Origin: Paractinoplanes maris
GTDB lineage: Bacteria; Actinomycetota; Actinomycetes; Mycobacteriales; Micromonosporaceae
DNA: 64,000 nt
Direction: 5' to 3'
Assembly (NCBI RefSeq): GCF_023544465.1
Contig: NZ_JALPVL010000003.1
Coordinates: 584,162-648,161, forward strand
Positions 33,320 through 41,710 of the stretch are shown piece after piece. Each line of letters opens with the position of its first letter. The stretch's first letter is position 1. The notes under the pieces were generated by a model. That model did not search any database. It saw nothing but the letters and a program-made list of their open reading frames with translations, and was not told the DNA's origin. The translations under genes and the position numbers were made by a program.

Positions 33320-36300
33320 TCAGGTGACGCACGTCTGCTCGTACTCGATCGTGGGCAGGTAGCGTGCCCATTCCGCCTGGTTCAGGCCGCGTCCGGCCCG
33401 CTCGCAGGCAAGGGTGAGCCCTTCCTCGAGCGGCGATCGGACCATCGGTGACCGGGACAGGGCGCCGAGGTCCCACACCACAGTCATCCAGTAGTTGGCG
33501 GCGATCAGCGTCTTGCTGTCCGTGCCCAGACGAAGGTCGCTGCCGAAGTCCGCGTAGGCCACCGGACCGGGACCGGTTCGGTCGAGGCGCCACACCGCTT
33601 CGGTGATGCCGTCGGGCGCTCCAGCGATCGCCCAGCGGCCGTCCCGGCTGATGTCGAGAGGGTCGATCCCGGTCCGGCCGACCGGGCCGAAGGTGCTGAT
33701 CCGCGGTGGTTTCGCCGCCAGATCCCAGGAAACGCCACGGTGGTTGGCGAGCAAGGCGGCGAACCGGTGCCCGTCATCGCTGAACGCGACCCGATAGCTG
33801 CCCCGGCCGACGGTGAGGCGGGGACCGGCGGGCCGGCCGAGACGTCGCAGCTGGGTGACTCCCGCGCGGTCGACAACCAGCCAGCGGCTGTCCGGACTGA
33901 TGCTGACCGGCCTCTCCGCATCGGCCAGTGACAGCTTGACCGGTCGCGAGCCTCGTAGGTCCCAGACCCTGCCGCCGGCCATCACCCAGTTCCCATCGGA
34001 GCTGAGCCGCCCGGACCGGCCCACCGATCCCCTCCGGCGCGGCGGTGTGGTGGTCAGATCCCACACCGAACCGGCTCCGCTCAGCGATGAGGTCGCGAGG
34101 GCACGGTGGCCGGACCGGCTGAACTGGAGGTGGCTGCGGCGCACGCTCGCCGGGAGGACGGTCGCGCGGGGCGGGTCCGCCGTCAGATCGGCCAGGATCG
34201 CCCGGCCGCCCGGGTCGAGGTAGGAGAACCACCGCCCGTCCGGACTCCAGACCGGCTGCATCACCGACAGGTCAGGGCCGGCCTCGAGGCGCAACGGCAC
34301 CGGGCGCGGAGGCCGACCGGCGATGTCCCACAACCGGAGGCCGGTGTCGCCGCGGACCAGAGCCCACCGTCCCCGGTCGTCGACCCGGACGTCGGTCTTA
34401 GCCGGTACGTGCTCGAGCACCGCGCTGACCGGCTGTTTCGGCGAGAAATCCCAGACGGTCGCCACGTTGTCCTCGGTCACCGCGACGACGCGGCCGTTCG
34501 GAGCGGAGGCGACGATGTGGTCCAGGAAGGGACTCTCGGCCCGGCTCACCTTCGTGCCGGCGATGCGGAACAGTCCCCGCCGGGCATAGGTGGCGAAGGC
34601 GAACCCGCCGGGACCGGGCAGGTCCGTGTATTTACGTGCGGTCACTGAGGCGAGCGCGCCCGGCCGAGCATGGATCATCGAGCCGGTGGTGAGCACGGAG
34701 TCCGCCGGGACCTCCGACGGGTCGATCGCGTAGGCGGCGATGCGCAACCGCAGCGCGGTGTCCTGTTCGCCGGGCCCCAGCGAGTCGGCGATCAGCCCGA
34801 GCCGGCCGTAGATCTCGTAGCGCTCGTTCTCCCTCGCCTGGGCTTCCGCCTGGGCTTCCGCCTCGGCTCGGGCGGCGATCGCCTCCCGGATGCCGGGCAC
34901 GGTGGTGACCACCGCTCCGGCCACCATCAGGAGAGCCGCCAGGCCGGTGGCGACCGCCGTCCGCGTCCGCCGCCATCGAGGCGGGCGGGCCGGCCTCGCG
35001 ACGGGTTGCGTCCGCTCCGGCGACGGCGCGACGAGGTGCCGTTGCAGCAGATCGTGCCGGAACTGGTGGGCCGGGCCGGCCTGACGCAGCACGCCGCGTT
35101 CGTGGGCGTCGGAAAGAAAGCGCATCAGTCGCCAGGGCAGCCGGCCCAGCAGCGCACGCCACGACCGGGAGATGGTGTACGAGATCCAGAGCGACCCGGA
35201 TCCGGCCGCGACCACCACGGCGACGGCCAGAGTTGTCCAGCAAGCCGCCACCACGGCGGTCGTGGACCATTTGCCGAGGGCCGCGAAAAGAACCCCCACA
35301 GCGACACCGACCGGCAGCGCCGAGATCATCACGGTCGAGATCAGTGCCCGCCGGTCCTCCCGGAGCGTCGAGAGGGGCGACCGCGAAGCCCGTTCCGAGA
35401 TCGGAGCGCTGATCCAGCGTCCCACTCCCACCGGCAGGCCGATCACCACGGTGCCGGTCGCGGCTACGCCGAGACTGAAGACCAGGACCGGCACCGGCTC
35501 GTAGGCCTCGGTCAGCTGCAGGAGCCCGAACACCAGGGCGATGGGGAGCGCGATGGTCAGCCCCATGACCAATCCGTGCCCGAGCGCCGAACGGATCGTC
35601 GCGGCGCGAAAGGTCACGCGGCGCGGCACCGCCGAGGCGCCGAGGCCGTTCGTCACGACGCTGGCGATGAGGCCGATGAACGCGCCGACGAGGAACTCAC
35701 CGATGAGGTACCGGCCATAGGCCCAGACGCCCACGTACGGCTCGTCGTCGAACACGATCTGGGCCGCCGCCAGCACCAGACCGGCCAGGCCTCCGTCGCG
35801 CAGACCTCGGGCGATCAGTGCCCGGACGCCTCGGCTCGGGCGAGTCGCGTGCACGGTCCGAGCGGTCGCGATCCCGGTGATCAGTCCGATCGGGAGCGCG
35901 GCGACGAACGCGTTGGTCGCCGCCACCTCGTAGTCGAAACCCACCGGCAGCCCGAGGAGGCCACTCGCCAACGCTGCCGCGCTGACCAGCAACACGATGG
36001 TCACGGCGAGCAGCACCGGCCGGGTCGCCCGCGCGAACTCCCACCAGCGCATGTCAACCGGCGTCGTGCGGGCCAGCTCGGCCAGCCAGCGCCGGGCACG
36101 GTCGTGGCCGTAGCGCTTCAGCCCCGGCGCCCGCTGCTCCGGGCGGTAGACGATCGCGAGGAAGCGGTCGAGCAGGTGGCGTTCGATCTCGGCCGCGCCG
36201 GTGAACCGCAGCAGATCGGACGGGTCGTCCCCAGCCGGCGGCCGATAGACCGTGCGGGCCAGCCAGATGGCCAGCGGCGTGGACAGTACCGAGGCCAGTT

Positions 36301-37306
36301 CTCCGCCCGGGTCGGTGGACAGCCGGTCGACGACTCGCTGCCACCGCGGGTCGTCGGGGGTGTCCCGTCCGGTCAGGAACCCCGCCGCGTCGCCCGACTC
36401 GATGTCGGTCAGCTCGATCACCACGGTGCCGCTGAGTGGCCCCGCCGTCCGGCGGGCGAGGTCGAACTCGGCCCGGCGGCAGGCGATCACGATCGGCAGG
36501 TCGAAGGCCAGCGCCTCCTCGATGGCGTCCAGCGCGGCTGCCGTGCGCTCGTCGGCCATCTCGTCGAGTCCGTCGAGGACCACCAGAATCCGGTTGCGCT
36601 CGACGAGCCGCTGGACCACATCGGAGCCGTAGCTGTCCTGATCACGCAGGAAGGGATGGTCCTCCAGCACGCGGCGGCTGAGCCAGGTGCGTAACGGCTC
36701 GGCCGGATCCCAGCCGGTCGCGGACAGCAGCACCGGGACGGGTGCGTCGGGCCGGCGCATCTCCAGGACCCCGAGGGTGAACAGCAGGAGCAGGACGGAC
36801 TTGCCCGAACCCGGCCGCCCCACCACGACAAGCCGGTTCGCGGGCCGGTCGAAGAAGGCCCTCACCAGATCGGCGGCGGGCGGGCCGTCCACGGCGAGGG
36901 AACCGGAGATCTCCTGAGACGTCCAGGCCAGCCGTAGCGGCCGGGGGCTCAGCAGGCGGCGGAACCCGGCCTCGGTCGTCCACTGTTCCCGCTGCGCGGT
37001 CGCGAGATCGTCGGCGGCCCGGCCGAGCCCGGCTTCCGGATCGGTGTCACCACCTCCGCCTCCCCCGCCGACAAGGGCGATCACGGCCACCACGAGCGCC
37101 GCGGCACCGAGGAAGAAACTGCCGACGCTGGCCAGCTGATCCGACCTCGTCAGCACGTCCGGGTGGCCGCGCTGCAGGAACCACAACAGCCCGGCGAGCA
37201 GAAGTCCGGACGCGACACCCAGCAACCGGACCCGTCGCCAAGATCGTTTTGTCCCATTGTGTCGGGGCACCGCGCCATGATGGACCACTGGTGCGCATTT
37301 GCCCAT
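33320..37306 (-). CDS. Membrane-embedded NACHT NTPase with WD40-like repeats
   Basis: This protein of about 1328 residues has two N-terminal hydrophobic helices (about 30-45 and 62-80), a Gly-rich linker, and a NACHT STAND NTPase with Walker A GRPGSGKS (about 163-170) and Walker B VVLDGLDEM (about 242-250). A long block of about eight to ten helices follows (425-720), then another single helix (about 800), a coiled Ala/Glu stretch, and a degenerate WD40 propeller (about 890-1290). The tail LACERAGRGLNQAEWARYLP closes many actinomycete WD40 proteins. The product should sit in the membrane with NTPase and propeller in the cytoplasm. The start is uncertain (TTG 37324, ATG 37306 or GTG 37270; none has a good RBS). 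Function is not established; signalling or phage defence are options. Confidence 0.8.
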   Translation of the reverse strand: MGKCAPVVHHGAVPRHNGTKRSWRRVRLLGVASGLLLAGLLWFLQRGHPDVLTRSDQLASVGSFFLGAAALVVAVIALVGGGGGGGDTDPEAGLGRAADDLATAQREQWTTEAGFRRLLSPRPLRLAWTSQEISGSLAVDGPPAADLVRAFFDRPANRLVVVGRPGSGKSVLLLLFTLGVLEMRRPDAPVPVLLSATGWDPAEPLRTWLSRRVLEDHPFLRDQDSYGSDVVQRLVERNRILVVLDGLDEMADERTAAALDAIEEALAFDLPIVIACRRAEFDLARRTAGPLSGTVVIELTDIESGDAAGFLTGRDTPDDPRWQRVVDRLSTDPGGELASVLSTPLAIWLARTVYRPPAGDDPSDLLRFTGAAEIERHLLDRFLAIVYRPEQRAPGLKRYGHDRARRWLAELARTTPVDMRWWEFARATRPVLLAVTIVLLVSAAALASGLLGLPVGFDYEVAATNAFVAALPIGLITGIATARTVHATRPSRGVRALIARGLRDGGLAGLVLAAAQIVFDDEPYVGVWAYGRYLIGEFLVGAFIGLIASVVTNGLGASAVPRRVTFRAATIRSALGHGLVMGLTIALPIALVFGLLQLTEAYEPVPVLVFSLGVAATGTVVIGLPVGVGRWISAPISERASRSPLSTLREDRRALISTVMISALPVGVAVGVLFAALGKWSTTAVVAACWTTLAVAVVVAAGSGSLWISYTISRSWRALLGRLPWRLMRFLSDAHERGVLRQAGPAHQFRHDLLQRHLVAPSPERTQPVARPARPPRWRRTRTAVATGLAALLMVAGAVVTTVPGIREAIAARAEAEAQAEAQARENERYEIYGRLGLIADSLGPGEQDTALRLRIAAYAIDPSEVPADSVLTTGSMIHARPGALASVTARKYTDLPGPGGFAFATYARRGLFRIAGTKVSRAESPFLDHIVASAPNGRVVAVTEDNVATVWDFSPKQPVSAVLEHVPAKTDVRVDDRGRWALVRGDTGLRLWDIAGRPPRPVPLRLEAGPDLSVMQPVWSPDGRWFSYLDPGGRAILADLTADPPRATVLPASVRRSHLQFSRSGHRALATSSLSGAGSVWDLTTTPPRRRGSVGRSGRLSSDGNWVMAGGRVWDLRGSRPVKLSLADAERPVSISPDSRWLVVDRAGVTQLRRLGRPAGPRLTVGRGSYRVAFSDDGHRFAALLANHRGVSWDLAAKPPRISTFGPVGRTGIDPLDISRDGRWAIAGAPDGITEAVWRLDRTGPGPVAYADFGSDLRLGTDSKTLIAANYWMTVVWDLGALSRSPMVRSPLEEGLTLACERAGRGLNQAEWARYLPTIEYEQTCVT

Positions 37307-37361
37307 AGGTCGAAAGAGTGTCAATGCCCCGATGGGGCTCGGGCCGACCGGAGCGGTCGTC

Positions 37362-37976
37362 TCACAGACGGGCGCGGGCCGGTGGGGGCAGGGGACTCGC
37401 GGTGGCGGAGGCTCGGAAGGCCTCGAGGGCCAGGGCCGCGAAGCGGCGGGCGGCGGCCAGGCGCAGCTCGGGCGGCTCGGCCGGCAGTCCGCGGCCGGCC
37501 ATCAGGATGAGGATCAGGTCGTCGACGACGAAGTCGGGCCGCAGGGCGCCGGCGTCCTGGGCCCGCCGGCACAGACCGGCCAGCGCGCGCAGCATGCCGG
37601 CCCGGTGGGCGGTGAAGTCGGCGGCGTCCGGGTACGACGTCACGAAGGCGTCGACGAAGCCCTGGTTGCGGGCGTTCAGCTCGGTGATGTCGAGGACGAC
37701 CGAGCGCAGGCCGCGCCACGGGTCGGGGTCGGCGCAGCCGTCGCGGACGATGGTGCTGCAGGCGCGCAGCTCGTCGGTGAACGCGGCGTCGATGAGCGCC
37801 TGTTTGGTCGGGAAGCGGCGATACAGCGTCGCCGGGCCGACCTGCGCCCGGCGGGCGATCTCACGCATGGGCACGCCCAGCCCGCGCTCCGAGAAGAGCG
37901 CCCGCGCCGACTCCAGGACGCGGTCGCGGTTGTCCCGGGCGTCGGCCCGCAGCATCTGAGGCAATTCGTCGGCCAT
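37362..37976 (-). CDS. TetR-family transcriptional repressor
   Basis: This 204-residue protein has an N-terminal TetR helix-turn-helix (RVLESARALFSERGLGVPMR and AQVGPATLYRRFPTKQALID) and a C-terminal all-helical ligand domain that ends in a Pro/Ala-rich tail. It is divergent from the quinone-reductase-like gene at 38027, with a single 18-bp palindrome at 37996-38013 between the two. That layout predicts that it represses itself and the reductase until a ligand, perhaps the reductase substrate, is bound. Confidence 0.9.
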   Translation of the reverse strand: MADELPQMLRADARDNRDRVLESARALFSERGLGVPMREIARRAQVGPATLYRRFPTKQALIDAAFTDELRACSTIVRDGCADPDPWRGLRSVVLDITELNARNQGFVDAFVTSYPDAADFTAHRAGMLRALAGLCRRAQDAGALRPDFVVDDLILILMAGRGLPAEPPELRLAAARRFAALALEAFRASATASPLPPPARARL

Positions 37977-37995
37977 AGGCTCTCACTTTAGCCAA

Positions 37996-38013
37996 GTGGA
38001 CGGGGGCGTCCAC
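37996..38013. promoter_or_regulatory. TetR operator palindrome
   Basis: GTGGACG and CGTCCAC are exact inverted copies separated by GGGG. The site lies 19 bases before the TetR start and 13 bases before the reductase ATG at 38027, so occupancy would block both promoters or starts. Confidence 0.75.
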
Positions 38014-38026
38014 TACCGTCGTGAGC

Positions 38027-39028
38027 ATGAAAGCAGTGAGTATTCAGACGTTCGGCGATCCGGCCGGGATGGTCGTGATCGACGTGCCCGGGCCCGAGCT
38101 TTCCCCGGGGCGGCTGCTGATCGAGACCGAGGCGGTCGGGGTCGGTGGGGTCGACGCGGTCATCCGGCGCGGCACGATCGGCGGGTTCGGTTTCCGCGAG
38201 GGCCTCATCCCGGGCAGCGAGGTGGCCGGGCGGGTCACCGCCGTCGGCGACGGGGTCGACGCCTCGTGGGTCGGGCGGGCCGTCTGGGCGTTCACCGGGG
38301 TCGGCGGCGCCTACGCGGAGCGCGCGGTGGCCCGCCTGGAGGACGTGACCGCGCTGCCGGCCGGACTGTCGCCGGTCGACGCCGTGGCACTGGGCTGCTC
38401 GGGACCGGTGGCCCACTTCGGTCTGGCCCACGCCCACTTCGCGAAGGGCGAGTCCGTCCTGGTGCGGGGTGCGGCCGGGAGCATCGGCCTGCTGGCGGTG
38501 CAGCTGGCCGTGCTCGGCGGCGCCGGCACCGTCGCCGTGACGACCTCGTCGCCCGAGCGCGGCCGGCTCCTGCGGCAACTGGGCGCGACCGACGTCCTGG
38601 ACCGGTCCGGCGCGAGCGCCGGCGACAGCGACGGCGACAGCGGCGGTGACAGCGCCGGCGCCGGTGACGCCCGGTTCGACGTCATCTACGACATCGTGGG
38701 CGGGCCGGAGCTGCCCTCGTTCTTCGACCGGCTGGCCGACAACGGGCGGATGGTGTCGGTCGGTGTCGTCGGCGGCTTCCCGCCCGCCGACTTCGGCGCG
38801 GTGCTGCTGCGGTCCTTCCAGCGCTCTCTCTCGTACGGGACCTTCAGCCTCGACACCGTGGCGGCCGACGAGCGTAATCGCGTGCGGGCGGAGCAGTTCG
38901 ACGCCGCCGCCCGCGGGGAGCTGCGCACCGTCGTGCACGACGTGCTGCCCCTCGACGCGGCGGCCGACGCGCACCGGCGGATGGACGCCGGTGAGGTGTT
39001 CGGCCGGATCGTCCTCGCCGTGCGGTGA
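38027..39028 (+). CDS. MDR-superfamily quinone oxidoreductase-like enzyme
   Basis: This 333-residue medium-chain reductase lacks the zinc cysteines and has the NADPH-binding VLVRGAAGSIGLLAVQLAVL, so it belongs with the quinone reductase/zeta-crystallin group. The opening MKAVSIQTFGDPAGM supports the ATG at 38027 over a GTG two codons earlier. An odd insert near residue 200 is a short repeat (GDSDGDSGGDSAGAGD) encoded by 12-bp units, probably a surface loop. It is likely to reduce a reactive enone or quinone and to be induced by release of the divergent TetR protein. Its stop directly abuts the next, convergent stop. Confidence 0.85.
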   Translation: MKAVSIQTFGDPAGMVVIDVPGPELSPGRLLIETEAVGVGGVDAVIRRGTIGGFGFREGLIPGSEVAGRVTAVGDGVDASWVGRAVWAFTGVGGAYAERAVARLEDVTALPAGLSPVDAVALGCSGPVAHFGLAHAHFAKGESVLVRGAAGSIGLLAVQLAVLGGAGTVAVTTSSPERGRLLRQLGATDVLDRSGASAGDSDGDSGGDSAGAGDARFDVIYDIVGGPELPSFFDRLADNGRMVSVGVVGGFPPADFGAVLLRSFQRSLSYGTFSLDTVAADERNRVRAEQFDAAARGELRTVVHDVLPLDAAADAHRRMDAGEVFGRIVLAVR

Positions 39029-40216
39029 TCAGGCCTCGGTCGTCCGCAGGGCACCGCGGCGCTGGGCACGCATGCCGGCCAGCACGGTGGCCACCAGGAT
39101 CAGCGTCACCAGGATGACCGACGCCATCGGGGGCAGGAACTCCGGGATGCCGGCCAGCGCGACCAGCGGGATGACGGCGACCGGCCACGGCCAGGCCGAG
39201 AGCCAGCGCCCGGAGGTGCCCATCATGACCACGGCCACGCCGGCCAGATAGAGCGCGGTGCCGCCGTGCAGGGCCCAGCGGGCGGTGTCGCCCAGGTCGC
39301 CGGACGGGTGCGCGACGAACTGCTCGATGCCGACCGCGGCCACAGCCAGCCCGACCACCAGCGGCAGGTGGCCGTAGATGTAGGCGTCGGCCACCCCGGT
39401 CTCCGAGTTCTCACCCTCCTCGACGAGCTCCCGTTTGCCGGCCGCGCCACCCAGGTCGAAATAGATCCACCACAGCGCCGCGACAGCCGTGAACGCGATC
39501 GCCGCCGACACGACCGAGGCCGCCACCCAGTGCTCCTCGTGGACGCCCACCGCGATCGAGCGCACCGACTCACCCAGGACCAGGATCACGAACAGCGCGA
39601 ACCGGTCGGGCAGGTGGTCGAGGTGCAGCGGAGTCTTGTCACCGAGCCGCGTCGCCACGATGGGCGCGGCCGCCTCGACCAGGATGCCGGCGGCCCACAA
39701 CACGTAGCGGGCGGTGCCGTGCACGGGCAGGGAGGCGGTCCACAGCGCAGTGGCCGCCACCGCGCCACCGATGTAGATGCCGATCGTGTGCCGGGCCTCC
39801 GGCACGTGGCGCCAGGCCCGTACGTAAAGCAGGAGCAGCAGCACCCGGGTGGCCAGATAGCAGAGGGCGAACTCGGTGCCCTCGTCGCTGGTGGCGCCCA
39901 GCGCCGCGGCCGCCATGCCGACGACCGCGCCCGTGGCGGCCAGCTTGGCCAGGCGGTAGAGGACGTCGTTGGTGTCGAACCGGTTGGCGTAGAGCGTGGT
40001 CGTCACCCACGACCACCAGGTCACGATGAGCAGCCCGACGAAGGTCGCGGTGCCGGTCAGGTCGAGGTGGTCGGCGAATCCGGTGGCGAGCTGGTCGATG
40101 ACCAGCACGTAGGCCAGGTCGAAGAACAGCTCGAGCCGCGACGCGCCGCGCTCGGCCTTCTCCGTCCGCAGACGGGGTGGCCGGATGAGGGGGGCGGGGC
40201 GATCGTCGGTGGTCAC
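39029..40216 (-). CDS. Low temperature requirement protein A (LtrA) family
   Basis: This 395-residue membrane protein has about ten to twelve helices. The LtrA signature is present: ERGASRLELFFDLAYVLVID near the N-terminus and DRFALFVILVLGESVRSIAV in the middle. It was named for a Listeria gene needed for growth in the cold; the biochemical role is unknown. The start is the GTG at 40216 (VTTDDRPAP), giving the usual length. The HDE-like acidic loop ELVEEGENSETGVADAYIYG lies between helices. Its stop abuts the stop of the reductase gene. Confidence 0.85.
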   Translation of the reverse strand: MTTDDRPAPLIRPPRLRTEKAERGASRLELFFDLAYVLVIDQLATGFADHLDLTGTATFVGLLIVTWWSWVTTTLYANRFDTNDVLYRLAKLAATGAVVGMAAAALGATSDEGTEFALCYLATRVLLLLLYVRAWRHVPEARHTIGIYIGGAVAATALWTASLPVHGTARYVLWAAGILVEAAAPIVATRLGDKTPLHLDHLPDRFALFVILVLGESVRSIAVGVHEEHWVAASVVSAAIAFTAVAALWWIYFDLGGAAGKRELVEEGENSETGVADAYIYGHLPLVVGLAVAAVGIEQFVAHPSGDLGDTARWALHGGTALYLAGVAVVMMGTSGRWLSAWPWPVAVIPLVALAGIPEFLPPMASVILVTLILVATVLAGMRAQRRGALRTTEA

Positions 40217-40246
40217 GAGCCCCGCAGTTCCCCGACAGGCCACGGA

Positions 40247-40270
40247 CCACACCCCCCGAAGGGAGTGTGG
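40247..40270 (-). terminator. Hairpin after small secreted-protein gene
   Basis: CCACACCCCC (40247-40256) pairs with GGGAGTGTGG (40261-40270) with one mismatch and a 4-base loop. It lies 17 bases beyond the stop of the secreted-protein gene at 40288 and just upstream of the LtrA start. Confidence 0.65.
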
Positions 40271-40287
40271 CCCGGGCCCGGAACTGA

Positions 40288-40689
40288 CTAGCGGCGGAAG
40301 ATGATCGTGTTGCCGCCGCGGTACCAGCCGAAGTCGCCACCGCGGTAGCTGTTGTACCAGCCGCCGTACCAGTTGTCGTTGTCGTAGCCGTCGTTCCAGT
40401 CCTCGACCGTCAGGACGTAACCACGACGGCTGTGGCCGAAGCCGACCCGGTCGCAGTCGTAGTCGTCCCAGCGGTCACGCCACTCGCCCATGCGACCGAC
40501 GCGCTCACAGGCACTCCACGAGCGGAAGTAGCCCACGACCTCGTCGTCGTCGTAGCCGTAGTGGCCGCCGGTCACGGTCTGGGAGCCCTGCGCGGTGGCG
40601 GGGGCGGCCTGAGCCGGACCGGCACCGATCGCGAGAGCGGTACCGAGCCCGAGGCCGGCAACGGCGAGAAGCCGAGCAACGCGGTTCAT
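40288..40689 (-). CDS. Small secreted protein, cysteine-pair family (copy 1)
   Basis: This 133-residue exported protein has a signal peptide (MNRVARLLAVAGLGLGTALA, cleaved near AQA-APA). The ATG at 40689 has AAAGGGG 9 bases upstream. The mature core reads VVGYFRSWSACERVGRMGEW, then DDYDCDRV and RRGYVLTVEDWNDGYDNDNW. The two cysteines probably form a disulfide, and the tail is Tyr/Gly/Asn/Trp-rich. The same core occurs in the gene at 57878, so these are paralogues of one small secreted family. I know no assigned function. Confidence 0.75.
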   Translation of the reverse strand: MNRVARLLAVAGLGLGTALAIGAGPAQAAPATAQGSQTVTGGHYGYDDDEVVGYFRSWSACERVGRMGEWRDRWDDYDCDRVGFGHSRRGYVLTVEDWNDGYDNDNWYGGWYNSYRGGDFGWYRGGNTIIFRR

Positions 40690-40819
40690 CTTAGAAACCC
40701 CTTTCGTCATGACGTCTTGCGGAATGAGTTGATCATCCCGATCAGATAACAAATGGGGCATTCGCCGTCGGGTAATCCGATCGTGTCGCTAAACCTGGCC
40801 GGAGGGTAAATTCGCTCCT

Positions 40820-41656
40820 GTGACGAGGCTGCATGTCGGTTGTGCCATGTGGACGCACAAGGCGTGGCAGGGCCGGGTGGTCGGCCCCGGGCAGGACAAT
40901 CTCGAGGCGTACGCGGGCTGGTGCAACGCCGTCGAGGGCAACACGACGTTCTACGCGACGCCGTCGCGGGACACCGTGGCCGGCTGGGCCCGCCAGACGC
41001 CGGAGGACTTCCGATTCATCCTGAAGCTCCCGCGCGTCGTCACCCACGACCGGCGGCTGCGCGGCGGCGAAGCCGAGCTGAGAGCCTTCCTCGACACGAT
41101 CCAGCCGCTCGGCCCCCGCGTGCACACGCTGTGGATCCAGCTGCCGCCCTCGTTCGGCCCGCCCGATCTCCCCGCGCTCGGCGATTTCCTGCGCCACCGG
41201 CCGGCGGGTCACCGCTATGCCGTCGAGGTGCGCCACCCGGCCTTCGGCGAGGATCCGCGCGAGCTCGATCGGCTGCTCACGTCGGCCGGGGCCGAGCTGG
41301 TCCCCTTCGACACGAGCGTCATGTTCGCGTCCCCACCGACCAGCGACGCCGAGCGCGACGCGTGGACCAGGAAACCCAGGCTTCCGGTACGCCCCCAGGC
41401 GCTCACCGATCACCCGATCATCCGCTACCTGGGCCGCGACGACCCGGCCCGCACCGTCGAGGGCTGGCAGCGCTGGCTCCCGGTGGTGGCCGGCTGGCTC
41501 GGTGAGGGCCGCTCCCCCACGGTCTTCATCCACACCCCCGACAACACCGACGCTCCCGCCCTGGCCCGCCGCTTCCACGCCGAGGTGGCCGCCCTGGTGC
41601 CCGGTCTGCCGGCGCTGCCGGAACCCGAGCCGGTCGGGCCGCTGACGTTGTTCTGA
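40820..41656 (+). CDS. DUF72 (YecE-like) protein
   Basis: This 278-residue TIM-barrel protein of the DUF72 family starts at the GTG at 40820. Family features are HVGCAMWTHKAWQGRVV at the N-terminus, EGNTTFYATPSRDTVAGWAR, FRFILKLPRVVTHDRRL and YAVEVRHPAF. The fold resembles an endonuclease IV-like or sugar-isomerase barrel, but no activity is established. It is divergent from the secreted-protein gene and ends at a strong bidirectional terminator. Confidence 0.85.
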   Translation: MTRLHVGCAMWTHKAWQGRVVGPGQDNLEAYAGWCNAVEGNTTFYATPSRDTVAGWARQTPEDFRFILKLPRVVTHDRRLRGGEAELRAFLDTIQPLGPRVHTLWIQLPPSFGPPDLPALGDFLRHRPAGHRYAVEVRHPAFGEDPRELDRLLTSAGAELVPFDTSVMFASPPTSDAERDAWTRKPRLPVRPQALTDHPIIRYLGRDDPARTVEGWQRWLPVVAGWLGEGRSPTVFIHTPDNTDAPALARRFHAEVAALVPGLPALPEPEPVGPLTLF

Positions 41657-41662
41657 GGGCAG

Positions 41663-41704
41663 ACGGACGCCCGGCACTCCCTGGGCGGAGGGCCGGGCGT
41701 CCGT
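41663..41704. terminator. 13-bp perfect hairpin between convergent genes
   Basis: ACGGACGCCCGGC (41663-41675) and GCCGGGCGTCCGT (41692-41704) are exact inverted copies around a 16-base loop. It separates the DUF72 gene from the end of the leftward polyamine gene series, serving both. Confidence 0.85.
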
Positions 41705-41710
41705 GGCTTC

